Shown one piece after another: positions 34,012-42,603 of a DNA stretch of 64,000 bases. The notes under the pieces were generated by a model that saw only the letters and a program-made list of their open reading frames with translations, was not told the DNA's origin and did no database searches. The DNA lies in the NCBI GenBank assembly GCA_934524985.1, contig CAKSYT010000008.1:14886-78885 (forward strand), given 5' to 3'. The translations under genes were made by a program, and so were the position numbers. Numbering within the stretch: position 1 is the first letter of the stretch; each line of letters begins with the position of its first letter. The DNA is from an uncultured Faecalibacterium sp. GTDB taxonomy: Bacteria > Bacillota > Clostridia > Oscillospirales > Ruminococcaceae.

Positions 34012-34186
34012 CCCGCCGCGCGGCTGTTTCCGCAGGAAACAAGCGCGGCAGCTGCCGTTTGCCGTTACGACCTCTCTCGTGAAAAGGCAATTCTGGAAAA
34101 TCCGCAGATTTTCCAGAATTGCGAAATAAAAATAATTTTTCCGCTATTGATGTGCAGAGCGAAGCGGAGCACATTCTAAATCGTCC
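34012..34186 (-). repeat. Element A copy 5
   Basis: Stem II GCAATTCTGGAAAATC (34087-34102), loop CGCA, GATTTTCCAGAATTGC (34107-34122), 16 bp perfect. Stem I ATGTGC/GCACAT. Stem III GCCGCGC/GCGCGGC with inner TGTTTCC-GCA-GGAAACA. The copy abuts the spoVT stop. Confidence 0.85.
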
Positions 34187-34190
34187 CGCC

Positions 34191-34733
34191 TTACTCCTCC
34201 ATCTGCTTTGCCAGAAAGGCGGCTGCCACCGCCACCGCCTTGCACTGGGCGTCCTCCGGGCAGGCGGCGCGGTCCTCGGTCAGTAAGCCCACCGCGCCGG
34301 TCACGTCCCCGCCCGTCAGCACCGGTGCGGCGCATAGCAGCACCCGGGGTGCGCCCTCGCAGGGCAGCAGGGTCTTTTCCGGGTTGCCCGGGCTCTGGTA
34401 GGGCTTGCGGGCGTCCATCAGCTTTTCCAGCGGCTGGCTGATGCTGCGGTCGGCCAGCTCCCGCCGCCCGCTGCCGCTGACCGCCAGAATGCGGTCCCTG
34501 TCGCACACAAAGGCGGTAAGCGCAAACTGGCGGCTGAGCACCTCTGCCAGCTGGGCGGCAAGGGTGTTCACCTCGCCCATGGGCGAATACTTTTTAAAGA
34601 TCACTTCCCCGTCGCCGGTGGTAAAGATCTCCAGCGGGTCGCCCCGCCGGATGCGCTGGGTGCGGCGGATCTCCTTGGGGATCACCACCCTGCCAAGCTC
34701 GTCGATGCGGCGCACGATACCGGTTGCTTTCAT
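34191..34733 (-). CDS. spoVT: Stage V sporulation protein T (AbrB-family regulator)
   Basis: 180 aa, the expected size. An N-terminal AbrB swapped-hairpin DNA-binding domain (MKATGIVRRIDELGRVVIPKEIRRTQRIRRGDPLEIF in pieces: RRIDELGRVVIPKEIRR is diagnostic) is followed by a GAF-like domain (~55-178). In Bacillus it tunes sigma-G-dependent gene expression in the forespore. It fits with the other sporulation genes at 14.9-20 kb. Confidence 0.95.
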   Translation of the reverse strand: MKATGIVRRIDELGRVVIPKEIRRTQRIRRGDPLEIFTTGDGEVIFKKYSPMGEVNTLAAQLAEVLSRQFALTAFVCDRDRILAVSGSGRRELADRSISQPLEKLMDARKPYQSPGNPEKTLLPCEGAPRVLLCAAPVLTGGDVTGAVGLLTEDRAACPEDAQCKAVAVAAAFLAKQMEE

Positions 34734-34826
34734 TTATAGTGTCCTCCTTTTGGTTTCCTTTGTATGTAGTATCTGTCAGCGGCGGCAAATTATACCGGCA
34801 GCGGATTTTTTGCTTTGCCCGCCGCA

Positions 34827-34855
34827 TTGCGTTCCGGGCGGGGTTCTGCTACAAT
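34827..34855 (+). promoter_or_regulatory. Promoter of the HI0933-type flavoprotein gene
   Basis: TTGCGT (34827-34832), 17 bp, TACAAT (34850-34855). Confidence 0.7.
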
Positions 34856-34890
34856 AAATAGGAATAAACCCAAAGAAAGCAGGTGTCCGC

Positions 34891-36129
34891 ATGGCACACA
34901 TCCTTATTCTGGGCGGCGGTGCCGCCGGACTGGCCGCTGCGCTGGCGGCTGCACAGGCCGCGCCCGCTGCCCGCGTCACGGTGCTGGAGCGCAACCCCAA
35001 GGTGGGCAAAAAGCTGCTGGCTACCGGCAACGGCCGCTGCAATCTGGACAACACCGCCATCGCGCCGGAAAAATACTTCACCGCCGACCCCGCCGCGCTG
35101 CGGCCTTTGCTGGCGGCGGTGGATGCCGCCGCGCCGCTGGCGTGGTTTGAGCAGCTGGGGCTGTACACCCGCACCGATGAAGCCGGGCGGGTATACCCCT
35201 ATTCCAATCAGGCAGCAGACGTGCTGGCGCTGCTGGAACTGCATTTGCAGCGGCACAAGGTACAGCTGCGCACCGGCTGCACGGTAAGCACCCTGCGGCA
35301 GAGCAAGGGCGGCTATGCGGTGCAGTTCACGAACGCCGAGGGCGGCACCGAAAATCTGCGGGCAGATGCCGTTATCTGCGCCATGGGCGGCGCTGCCGGG
35401 CCGCAGTTCGGCACGGACGGCTTCGGCACCCGCTTTGCCGCCGCCTGCGGCGGGCAGCTGCGCCCGCTCTACCCCTGCCTGACCGCCCTGCAATGCGCAA
35501 AGCCGAACAAGAGCCTTGCGGGCATCCGCGCCAAGGCCGCCGCCCGTCTGCTGGACGGCGACCGGGTATTGGCTGAAGAGATGGGCGAGGTACAGTTCAC
35601 CGACTACGGACTTTCCGGCATCTGCATCATGCAGCTGTCCGGCCTGCTTGCCCCCGGGCGCAGCCCGAAGCACCCGGCGGTGGAACTGGACCTCTTTCCC
35701 ACTGTGCCGGAGGCAGAGCTTGCCGCCCTGTTTGCGGCACGTCTGCCGCTGCTTGCCGAGGACACGGCGGCAGCGTTCTGGCTGGGGCTTTTGCACGGCA
35801 AGCTGGGCCGCGCCCTCTGGGCTACCGCCGCCCTGCCGGACGCTTCCCCCCGCGCCCTGCCCGCAGGCAGCTGGCAGAAGCTTGCCCGCACCGCCAAGCA
35901 CTGGCGGTTCGAGGGGCTTACCCCCTGCGGCTGGCGGCAGGCGCAGACCACCGGCGGCGGGCTTGCCCTGACCGAGGTGGAACCCACCTTCCAGTTCAAG
36001 GGCTGCCCGGGGCTGTACTTCGTGGGCGAAACGCTGGACTGCGCCGGAAGCTGCGGCGGCTTCAATCTGCACTGGGCGTTCGGCAGCGGCCTTGCTGCCG
36101 GGCGGGATGCCGCAAACCGTAAACGATAA
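34891..36129 (+). CDS. NAD(P)/FAD-dependent oxidoreductase, HI0933/BaiN-like family
   Basis: 412 aa. N-terminal dinucleotide-binding motif ILGGGAAGLAAALAAA, then ERNPKVGKKLLATGNGRCNLDN, the family signature, plus VICAMGGAAGPQFGTDG and a C-terminal GLYFVGETLDCAGSCGGFNLHWAFGSG FAD contact. Members are flavoproteins of mostly unknown substrate; BaiN, which acts on bile acids, is one. The ATG at 34891 follows GAAAGCAGGTG. Single gene with a strong terminator shared with the convergent ECF gene. Confidence 0.9.
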   Translation: MAHILILGGGAAGLAAALAAAQAAPAARVTVLERNPKVGKKLLATGNGRCNLDNTAIAPEKYFTADPAALRPLLAAVDAAAPLAWFEQLGLYTRTDEAGRVYPYSNQAADVLALLELHLQRHKVQLRTGCTVSTLRQSKGGYAVQFTNAEGGTENLRADAVICAMGGAAGPQFGTDGFGTRFAAACGGQLRPLYPCLTALQCAKPNKSLAGIRAKAAARLLDGDRVLAEEMGEVQFTDYGLSGICIMQLSGLLAPGRSPKHPAVELDLFPTVPEAELAALFAARLPLLAEDTAAAFWLGLLHGKLGRALWATAALPDASPRALPAGSWQKLARTAKHWRFEGLTPCGWRQAQTTGGGLALTEVEPTFQFKGCPGLYFVGETLDCAGSCGGFNLHWAFGSGLAAGRDAANRKR

Positions 36130-36175
36130 AAAAGGGCCCCTGAAGCGCCAACCGGCGCTTCAGGGGCCCTTTTTA
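36128..36175. terminator. Bidirectional terminator
   Basis: AAAAAAGGGCCCCTGAAGCGCC pairs with GGCGCTTCAGGGGCCCTTTTT around an 5 nt loop; serves both convergent genes. Confidence 0.95.
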
Positions 36176-36176
36176 T

Positions 36177-36824
36177 TTATTCGCCCTTGGAAAGCAGCTT
36201 TGCACGCTCCAGCGCGGGGCGCAGTGCCAGATACAGCACCACGGCGCAGGCAGTGGAAGCCACACTGTTCACAAAGGTGACGCCGCCGGCGATCTTGGTC
36301 AGCGCCTGTGCCACGGTGTACTCCTGCCCAAAGATGTACACGTTGCGGAAGTAGCCAAGGAAGGGGTCGGTGAACACGTTCAGCAGCAGACCGGAACCCG
36401 CAGAGACGATCACCTTGACCAGATACCCGGCGCTGTGACGATCCTGATCCCGCAGCTTGAACACCTTATGTGCCACGGCACCGCAGGTGATGCCGATGAT
36501 GAACTTGAGCACGAAGGTGGTAATGGCGTAGCCCGGGTCACCGGCAAGGATATCTGCCAGCGCCAGACCGATGGCCCCCGCCAGACCGCCGGATACACCG
36601 TCCAGCAGCAGCGCCGTCAGGGCAGTAAAGGTGTTGCCAAGATGAAACGAAGAACCGCCGTAGAACGGGATGCGGAAGAACAGGTAGGCCACAAGGCTCA
36701 GCGCAGCCATCACGCCGGTAAGCGCCAGCTCGTGCACCGTAAAGCGGCGCTTGTACAGCACACTGAAAAACAGGATCAGGATAACGACGACTGCCAGCAG
36801 CAGCCACATTGCAGTAGTAGACAT
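36177..36824 (-). CDS. ECF transporter S component, substrate unassigned
   Basis: 215 aa from the ATG at 36824 (GGAGGG upstream). Six or so membrane segments with the S-component signature SSFHLGNTFTALTALLLDG and GGLAGAIGLALADILAG. S components capture vitamins or metals and share an AAT energising module encoded elsewhere. It is divergent from a MocR-type regulator. Because MocR/PdxR regulators often control vitamin B6 genes, pyridoxine is the first guess, weakened by the regulator's missing PLP lysine. Confidence 0.85.
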   Translation of the reverse strand: MSTTAMWLLLAVVVILILFFSVLYKRRFTVHELALTGVMAALSLVAYLFFRIPFYGGSSFHLGNTFTALTALLLDGVSGGLAGAIGLALADILAGDPGYAITTFVLKFIIGITCGAVAHKVFKLRDQDRHSAGYLVKVIVSAGSGLLLNVFTDPFLGYFRNVYIFGQEYTVAQALTKIAGGVTFVNSVASTACAVVLYLALRPALERAKLLSKGE

Positions 36825-36866
36825 GATACTTTCCCTCCAATCGCGCCGATAACCCCACAAAACTAC

Positions 36867-36895
36867 TTGACATTTGGGTGTCCGGCGGGTATGCT
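36867..36895 (+). promoter_or_regulatory. Promoter of the MocR-type regulator gene
   Basis: TTGACA (36867-36872), 17 bp, TATGCT (36890-36895). Confidence 0.7.
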
Positions 36896-36898
36896 CCT

Positions 36899-36904
36899 AT
36901 TATA
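36899..36904 (-). promoter_or_regulatory. -10 element of the ECF S-component promoter
   Basis: TATAAT on the minus strand. The expected -35 position (~36922-36927) has only a poor match and lies beside an operator-like repeat, suggesting activator dependence. Confidence 0.55.
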
Positions 36905-36908
36905 CGCA

Positions 36909-36960
36909 AAACTGACCCCATGAAAATACCCAGAACAAAGTTTTTTTATGGGGTCAGTTT
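36909..36960. promoter_or_regulatory. Operator-like 13 bp inverted repeat
   Basis: AAACTGACCCCAT (36909-36921) and ATGGGGTCAGTTT (36948-36960) are exact complements separated by 26 bp. It covers the -35 region of the ECF gene and the start of the regulator transcript, a natural site for the MocR-type protein. Confidence 0.75.
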
Positions 36961-36990
36961 GACGCAATGCCCAGACAGGAGGGACATTCT

Positions 36991-38433
36991 ATGGTACATC
37001 TGACCACGGCGCTGGACCCGGCTTCGGCGGTGCCGCTGTACGAGCAGCTTTACCGCAGCCTTGCCGCCGAGATGCGGGCGGGCACCCTGACGGCGGGCAC
37101 CCGGATGCCCGGCAAGCGGCGGCTGGCGGCGGAGCTGTCGGTGTCGGTGAACACGGTGGACACCGCCTACCAGATGCTGGCAGCCGAGGGCTACCTGACC
37201 GCCCGGGAGCGCAGCGGCTTTACGGTGCAGGAATATCTTGCCCTGCCGCAGGGGGTGCAGCCGCCCGCCGCGCCCTCTGCACCGGCGGCAGCGTCCCCCG
37301 CCGATGCTGCCCCGCCGGTGCAGTTCGATCTATCCACCCGGGGCGTGGACCCGGGGCTGTTCCCCTTCCGCACATGGGCGCGGCTGCAAAAGGAGCTGCT
37401 CTACTCCGCGCCGGAACTGCTCACCCCCGGGGACGCCCGGGGCGATGCCGCCCTGCGGCAGGCGCTAGCCGGGTATCTGGCCGAGTACCGGGGCGTGCAG
37501 TGCGACCCGGAGCAGCTGGTGGTGGGCGCAGGGCTGGAATATCTGCTGGGGCTGCTGGCCCCGCTTCTGCCCGGCCCCGCCGCCGTGGAGACCCCCGGCT
37601 ACCCCCGCGCCCGGCAAGTGCTGGAAAACAACGGTGTGCCCTGCCGCTGTCTGCCGGTGGACGCGGACGGGCTGTCGCTGATCGCCCTTTCTGCCAGCGA
37701 TGCGGCAGTGTGCTACGTCACCCCCAGCCACCAGTTCCCCACCGGGGTCACCATGCCCGCCGGACGCCGGGCGGAGCTGCTGCACTGGGCAGCCCGCGCC
37801 CCGGGGCGGCGGTACATCATAGAGGACGACTACGACTCGGAATTCCGTTTCGACACCCGCCCGCTGCCCAGTTTGCAGGGCATGGCGGGCGCAGACGGCC
37901 CGGTGGTGTACCTTTCCACCTGCTCCCGCAGCCTTGCCCCGGGCATCCGCATTGCCTACATGGTGCTGCCCCGGCAGCTGCTGGGCGCGTGGCAGGAAAA
38001 ATACCGGCTCTACTCCGGCACGGTGGGACGGTTTGAGCAGCAGACGCTGGCGCGCTTCATCACCGAGGGCTACTTTACCCGGCATCTGGCGCGGGAGCGC
38101 ACCGCCTACAAAGCCCGCCGGGATGCGCTGGCGGCGGCGCTGCGCACCTCCTTTGCGCCGGAAGAGCTGACCCTTGCGGGGCTGCACACCGGCCTGCACC
38201 TGCTGGCACAGCTGAAAGACCCGCCGCCGGACGCCGCCCTGCGGGCTGCTGCCCGGCAGTATGGGGTGCGCTGTTCCCTGCTGAGCGACTACGACCTGAC
38301 CGGCACGGCGCACTCTGCCGCCGGGACGCTGGTGCTGGGTTATGGCTCGCTGCCGGACGCGGACTGCGCCGCCGCCGGGGAGAGGTTGAAAAAGATCTGC
38401 ACCGCCGCCCGGGAGGCATCGGACACCGTATAG
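36991..38433 (+). CDS. MocR/GntR-type regulator with aminotransferase-like domain, PLP lysine replaced
   Basis: 480 aa from the ATG at 36991 (AGGAGG eight bases upstream). GntR winged helix (~1-75; LYEQLYRSLAAEMRAGTL, RRLAAELSVSVNTVDTAYQ), an Ala/Pro linker, and a fold-type I aminotransferase-like domain (~115-470) with LVVGAGLEYLLGLLA, TPSHQFPTG and EDDYDSEFR. The usual PLP-binding lysine motif S-x-S-K-S-L-A-P-G reads STCSRSLAPG, so Lys is Arg. It probably controls the divergent ECF gene. Its last 94 bp overlap the convergent LCP-like gene. Confidence 0.9.
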   Translation: MVHLTTALDPASAVPLYEQLYRSLAAEMRAGTLTAGTRMPGKRRLAAELSVSVNTVDTAYQMLAAEGYLTARERSGFTVQEYLALPQGVQPPAAPSAPAAASPADAAPPVQFDLSTRGVDPGLFPFRTWARLQKELLYSAPELLTPGDARGDAALRQALAGYLAEYRGVQCDPEQLVVGAGLEYLLGLLAPLLPGPAAVETPGYPRARQVLENNGVPCRCLPVDADGLSLIALSASDAAVCYVTPSHQFPTGVTMPAGRRAELLHWAARAPGRRYIIEDDYDSEFRFDTRPLPSLQGMAGADGPVVYLSTCSRSLAPGIRIAYMVLPRQLLGAWQEKYRLYSGTVGRFEQQTLARFITEGYFTRHLARERTAYKARRDALAAALRTSFAPEELTLAGLHTGLHLLAQLKDPPPDAALRAAARQYGVRCSLLSDYDLTGTAHSAAGTLVLGYGSLPDADCAAAGERLKKICTAAREASDTV

Positions 38434-39263
38434 TGCCCGCCTGCCCAGTCCCCGGGCAGGGCATCGGCGGTAATATCCACCGGCTCGGCGCTGGTGGCTA
38501 AAAATTCCAGCGTGCGCTCCAGTGTAGCAAGGTCCACGGCGGTCAGGCTGGTCAGCAGGCTGCTGCTCACCTCCCGCAGACCCTGCGGCAGGGTGGTGGG
38601 CAGCAGCTCCAGCGCCTGCCGGAAAAAGGCATCCCACACCGCCGCCCGGGCGGCGGCGCTGCGCCGGGGCGAAAGAGAAGTGTCGGCGTCCAGCGCCGCT
38701 AAAAAGCTGTGGGCATCGGCGGCAGAAATGCCCTGCACCCCGGTGTCTTTGCCGTACCGCGCCAGCTGCTCCGGGGTGAGCGCCCCGGTGAAGCCCACCC
38801 GCACCGCGCCGTACCGCGCCGCCAGCTTTGTCAGCACCGCCGGGGCGATGGCAAGGTAGTCGGTATCCTCCGGCAGAGCGAATACCTCGCCCAGCGCTTC
38901 CCGGCAGCGGGCAGGCCCTGCGGCGGCGTAACAGTCCGCAAGGGGGACGGTTTTGCCCCCGAAGGGCACTTCCAGCGCAGCGGGTACCGCCAGCAGATGG
39001 ATGCAGTTCTGCCCGGCGTTCAGGTAGGCCAGCACAAAGCCCGGAGTCTCGTCTGCCACGCACAGCAGCACGGTGCACCGGTCTGTGGCCTTGGGCAGAC
39101 GGATGGGCACCCCGCTCTGGCTTTTTGCAGCCTGCCGCAGACTGCTGCGCAGCTGGGCGCGGCTGAGCAGCACCGTGCCGCCCACCAGCGGCAGCAGCAC
39201 CAGCAGGGCGGCGCACAGCGCCGCCCAGAAGGGACGCCAGCCGCTGCGTTTTGCGTGTTTCAT
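38340..39263 (-). CDS. Membrane-anchored protein resembling a degenerate LCP (LytR-CpsA-Psr) domain
   Basis: 307 aa from the ATG at 39263 (AAAGGAGG upstream). N-terminal anchor (~10-33). The next ~110 residues follow the LCP order of strands and helices (CTVLLCVADETPGFVLAYLNAG, HLLAVPAALEVPFGGKTVPLADCYAAAGPARCREAL, YLAIAPAVLTKLAARYGAVRV). The acidic/Arg residues that bind the polyprenyl phosphate (the PRD and R-x-D type motifs) are absent, so transferase activity is doubtful. The 3' end overlaps the MocR gene on the other strand by 94 bp. Confidence 0.75.
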   Translation of the reverse strand: MKHAKRSGWRPFWAALCAALLVLLPLVGGTVLLSRAQLRSSLRQAAKSQSGVPIRLPKATDRCTVLLCVADETPGFVLAYLNAGQNCIHLLAVPAALEVPFGGKTVPLADCYAAAGPARCREALGEVFALPEDTDYLAIAPAVLTKLAARYGAVRVGFTGALTPEQLARYGKDTGVQGISAADAHSFLAALDADTSLSPRRSAAARAAVWDAFFRQALELLPTTLPQGLREVSSSLLTSLTAVDLATLERTLEFLATSAEPVDITADALPGDWAGGHYTVSDASRAAVQIFFNLSPAAAQSASGSEP

Positions 39264-39336
39264 GGCTCTGCCTCCTTTTTGTGCATAAAGCATAGCCCAG
39301 CGGGCGACCCTTTATGCAGAAAGGCAGGGATGCAGT

Positions 39337-39456
39337 ATGAATAAAACAGAAAACCCCAACAAAAAAGACTGCGAAGAGCAGGAGGATTTTTGGCTGACGC
39401 TGGAACCCCTTCCCGCACCCGCCCCCGAAAAGCCCTCCGCACCGCATGAGGAGTAA
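39337..39456 (+). CDS. Possible 39 aa acidic small protein
   Basis: ATG at 39337, stop at 39454-39456; product begins MNKTENPNKKDCEEQEDFW and ends in a Pro/Glu-rich tail. A weak GGCAGG lies upstream. It lies between the divergent LCP-like gene and the AGCS gene; composition is polar and protein-like but no homolog is known to me. Confidence 0.35.
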   Translation: MNKTENPNKKDCEEQEDFWLTLEPLPAPAPEKPSAPHEE

Positions 39457-39500
39457 GGGCGCTGCATAAAATGCGGTAAAGGGGTGGGCCGTTTCTCTTT

Positions 39501-39617
39501 ACGCCCCTTCTGTGAAAATGTGTTTGGAGCGGCCCGCAGGCCGCGACAAACACGAAATTATCAATAATTTTTCCGCTGAATATGCCCAGAGTGCAACGGA
39601 GGGCATTTCAAATCGTA
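39501..39617 (-). repeat. Element A copy 6 (stem III missing)
   Basis: Stem II GTGTTTGGAGCGGCC (39520-39534), loop CGCA, GGCCGCGACAAACAC (39539-39553), with a symmetrical GA/GA internal mismatch at the same place as in copy 4. Stem I ATGCCC/GGGCAT. It ends beside the AGCS ribosome site. No element B is attached. Confidence 0.85.
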
Positions 39618-39640
39618 CCACCAGCAAAGGAGGCCACAGG

Positions 39641-41080
39641 ATGCCAGAGTGGTTCATGCGGGGAGTCGAGGCCGTGAACGGCATCGTGTGGGGGCCGGTG
39701 GGGCTGGGGCTGCTCTTCGGCACCGGGCTGCTGCTGACGGTGCGCACCGGGGGCTTCCAGCTGCGGCGGTGGGGCTACTGGATGCGGCACACCCTCGGCG
39801 CCATCCTGACCGACCGGAACGTCACCGCCCATACCGCCCGTGAGGAACAGGCTATCAGCCAGTTCCAGAGCCTGTGCACCGCGCTGGCTTCTACCATCGG
39901 CACCGGCAACCTTGTGGGGGTGGCTACCGCCATCCTCTCCGGAGGGGCGGGGGCAGTGTTCTGGATGTGGGTCATGGCGCTGCTGGGCATGATGACCAGC
40001 TACGCCGAGAACGTGCTGGGCATCTACTACCGCCGCAAAGACCCGGCGGGCGGCTGGCGCGGCGGGCCGATGTACTACCTGCGGGACGGCCTTGGCGGCA
40101 AACCGGGGCGGGTGCTGGCGGTGCTGTTTGCTGCGTTCTGCGCGCTGGCAAGCTTTGGCATCGGCAACCTGAGCCAGCTCAATTCCATCGCGGGCAATCT
40201 GAACGCGGCCTTCGGCGTGCCGGAAGCCGTCACCGGCGCGGTGCTGGCGGCAGTGTCGGCGGTGATTTTGCTGGGCGGGCTCAAACGGGTAGCCGCTGTG
40301 GCGGAAAGGCTTGTCCCCGCCATGGCGCTGCTGTACATCGTGGGTGCGCTCACCGTGGTGGGGGTGCATATCACCGCCGTCCCGGCGGCGCTTGCCGCTA
40401 TCCTGAAGGGCGCGTTCGGGCTGCAAGCCGCCGGTGGGGGCATCGTAGGCTACGGGCTGTCCCGGGCGGTCACTTGGGGCTTTAAGCGGGGCGCTTTTTC
40501 CAACGAGGCCGGGCTTGGCTCCTCGGTGATGGTGCACGCGGCTTCTAACGTAAAGGAACCGGTGCAGCAGGGCATGTGGGGCATTTTTGAGGTGTTTGCG
40601 GACACCATGGTGGTGTGCACCCTGACGGCGCTGGTGGTGCTGACCTCCGGCTTTGTGGAGCCGGACACCGGCCGCATCGCCGCCGGGGCGGCGGGCAGTG
40701 CGCTGGTGGGGCTGGCCTTTGACGCCGTTTTTGGCACGCTGGGGTCAAAGCTGATCGCGGTGTGCGTGCTGCTATTCGCCTATTCCACCACCCTTGGCTG
40801 GAGCTGCTACGGCTGCAAGGCCGTGGAGTATCTCTTCGGCGCGGGGGCGGGTGCAGGCTACCGGGTGCTGTTCGTAGCGCTGATGCCGGTGGGTGCAGTG
40901 ATGCGGCTGGACCTTGCGTGGACGCTTTCCGACACCTTCAACGGCCTGATGATGCTGCCGAACCTCATCGGCGTGGTGGCACTCTCCGGCACGGTGGTGC
41001 GCATCACCCAGAACTACCTTGCCCGCAAGCTGCACGGCAGCCCCGCGCCGCCGCTGTGGTCGGCGGGTGAGACGATTTAA
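39641..41080 (+). CDS. Sodium:alanine symporter, AGCS family
   Basis: 479 aa from the ATG at 39641 (AAAGGAGGCCACAGG upstream). About 11 membrane segments. Family motifs: FQSLCTALASTIGTGNLVGVA, GGPMYYLRDGL, NEAGLGSSVMVHAAS and FAYSTTLGWSCYG. Imports small neutral amino acids such as alanine or glycine with sodium. The final codons contain a GACGATTT/AAATCGTC palindrome that includes the stop. Confidence 0.94.
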   Translation: MPEWFMRGVEAVNGIVWGPVGLGLLFGTGLLLTVRTGGFQLRRWGYWMRHTLGAILTDRNVTAHTAREEQAISQFQSLCTALASTIGTGNLVGVATAILSGGAGAVFWMWVMALLGMMTSYAENVLGIYYRRKDPAGGWRGGPMYYLRDGLGGKPGRVLAVLFAAFCALASFGIGNLSQLNSIAGNLNAAFGVPEAVTGAVLAAVSAVILLGGLKRVAAVAERLVPAMALLYIVGALTVVGVHITAVPAALAAILKGAFGLQAAGGGIVGYGLSRAVTWGFKRGAFSNEAGLGSSVMVHAASNVKEPVQQGMWGIFEVFADTMVVCTLTALVVLTSGFVEPDTGRIAAGAAGSALVGLAFDAVFGTLGSKLIAVCVLLFAYSTTLGWSCYGCKAVEYLFGAGAGAGYRVLFVALMPVGAVMRLDLAWTLSDTFNGLMMLPNLIGVVALSGTVVRITQNYLARKLHGSPAPPLWSAGETI

Positions 41081-41098
41081 AATCGTCAGCCCCGCCCC

Positions 41099-41127
41099 TT
41101 GTCCCGGAGCGGGGTTTGTGCTATGCT
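41099..41127 (+). promoter_or_regulatory. Promoter of the MATE gene
   Basis: TTGTCC (41099-41104), 17 bp, TATGCT (41122-41127); 41 bp before the ATG. Confidence 0.65.
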
Positions 41128-41168
41128 AGGGGGTACAAGCGATTTTTTGCGCTGAGAGGAGGAACCCC

Positions 41169-42524
41169 ATGGCCGCCGTAAAAACACGGAATACCGCTAC
41201 CCTTATGACCGAGGGCAGCATTGTAAAAAGCCTGCTGCTGTTTGCCCTGCCGCTGATCTTCGGCAACCTGCTGCAACAGATGTATAATACCGCCGACAGC
41301 ATCATCGTAGGCAATTTTGTGGGCAGCAATGCCCTTGCCGCCGTGGGCTCCAGCGGGTCGCCCATCTACCTGCTCATCGGCTTCAGTCAGGGACTTGCCG
41401 TGGGTGCGGGCGTGGTGGTCTCGCAGTATCTGGGCGCGGGCGACCACAAGGAGACCCGCGAGGCGGTGCACACCGCCCTTGCCATTGCGGTGGTCATGGG
41501 GCTTTTGCTGACGGTGGGCGGCGTTGCCTGCGGGCGCGCTTTGCTGGTAGCCATGAACACCCCCGCCGAGGTGCTGGCCGACGCCGTGACCTATATCCGC
41601 ATCTACTTCGGCGGGGTGCTGTTCAGCGTGGTGTATAATATGACCGCCGGCATCCTGAACGCCGCCGGCAACTCCCGGCGCTCGCTGGTGTATCTGGCAT
41701 GGGCATCGGTGACTAATATCGTGCTGGACCTTGTGTTCATCGTGGGGCTGCGGATGGGGGTAGCGGGCGCTGCCATCGCCACCGACCTGAGCCAGCTGGT
41801 TTCCTGCGTACTGAGCCTGCGCTTTTTGATGAAAAGCGAGGACGCCTGCCGGGTGGAGCTTTCCGCCATCCGGCTGCACCGCAAAATGGCCAGCCGCATC
41901 ATCCGGGTGGGTCTGCCCACCGGCATCCAGAACATGGTCATCTCCTTTTCCAACGTGCTGGTGCAGGCCAGCGTGAACAGCTACGGTGCCGCCGCCATGG
42001 CGGGCTTTGCAGCCTACATGAAGATCGACGGCTTCAACATCCTGCCGGTGAGCAGCATCAGCATGGCAGCCACCACCTTTGTGGGGCAGAACTACGGCGC
42101 GGGGCGTCTGGACCGGGTAAAGCGCTCGGTTTGGGTCACCCTTGCCATCGGGATCCTCTACACCCTTTGCACCGGTGCTGCCCTGCTGGCCGGACAGGAT
42201 GCCATTCTGCACCTGTTCACCGCCGACGAGGCCGTAGTCACCTACGGCAAGCTTGCCATGCGGTGGTTCTGCCCGTTCTACTTTCTGCTCAGCATCCTGC
42301 ACGGCCTTGCCGGTGCCGTGCGCGGCACGGGTGCCAGCGTCCCGCCCATGGTGGTGCTGCTGGTCTCGCTGTGCCTGTTCCGGGTAGTGTGGATCCAGTT
42401 TCTGCTGCCCTTCTTCTCCGGCATCGAGGGCGTGTTCATCCTCTACCCCGTCAGCTGGGGACTGGGCGCAGTGCTCATGATCCTGTATGCGTGGAAGGGC
42501 AAGTGGATGGAGTATCATACATAA
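41169..42524 (+). CDS. MATE-family efflux transporter
   Basis: 451 aa (GAGAGGAGGAACCCC upstream). Twelve membrane segments in two halves. N-terminal signature LLFALPLIFGNLLQQMYNTADSIIVGNFVG and the second-half FNILPVSSISMAATTFVGQNYGAGR match the MepA/NorM-type branch. Exports cationic drugs or metabolites using sodium or protons; substrate not deducible. Confidence 0.93.
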   Translation: MAAVKTRNTATLMTEGSIVKSLLLFALPLIFGNLLQQMYNTADSIIVGNFVGSNALAAVGSSGSPIYLLIGFSQGLAVGAGVVVSQYLGAGDHKETREAVHTALAIAVVMGLLLTVGGVACGRALLVAMNTPAEVLADAVTYIRIYFGGVLFSVVYNMTAGILNAAGNSRRSLVYLAWASVTNIVLDLVFIVGLRMGVAGAAIATDLSQLVSCVLSLRFLMKSEDACRVELSAIRLHRKMASRIIRVGLPTGIQNMVISFSNVLVQASVNSYGAAAMAGFAAYMKIDGFNILPVSSISMAATTFVGQNYGAGRLDRVKRSVWVTLAIGILYTLCTGAALLAGQDAILHLFTADEAVVTYGKLAMRWFCPFYFLLSILHGLAGAVRGTGASVPPMVVLLVSLCLFRVVWIQFLLPFFSGIEGVFILYPVSWGLGAVLMILYAWKGKWMEYHT

Positions 42525-42540
42525 CATTTTTACAAACAAA

Positions 42541-42581
42541 GACCCGCCGCATTGGAAGAGATGCGGCGGGTCGTTATTTTT
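42541..42581. terminator. Terminator shared by the MATE and esterase genes
   Basis: GACCCGCCGCAT and ATGCGGCGGGTC with a T-rich tail on the plus strand. Confidence 0.9.
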
Positions 42582-42603
42582 CAGGCACTCCTGTCAGGGC
42601 AGC

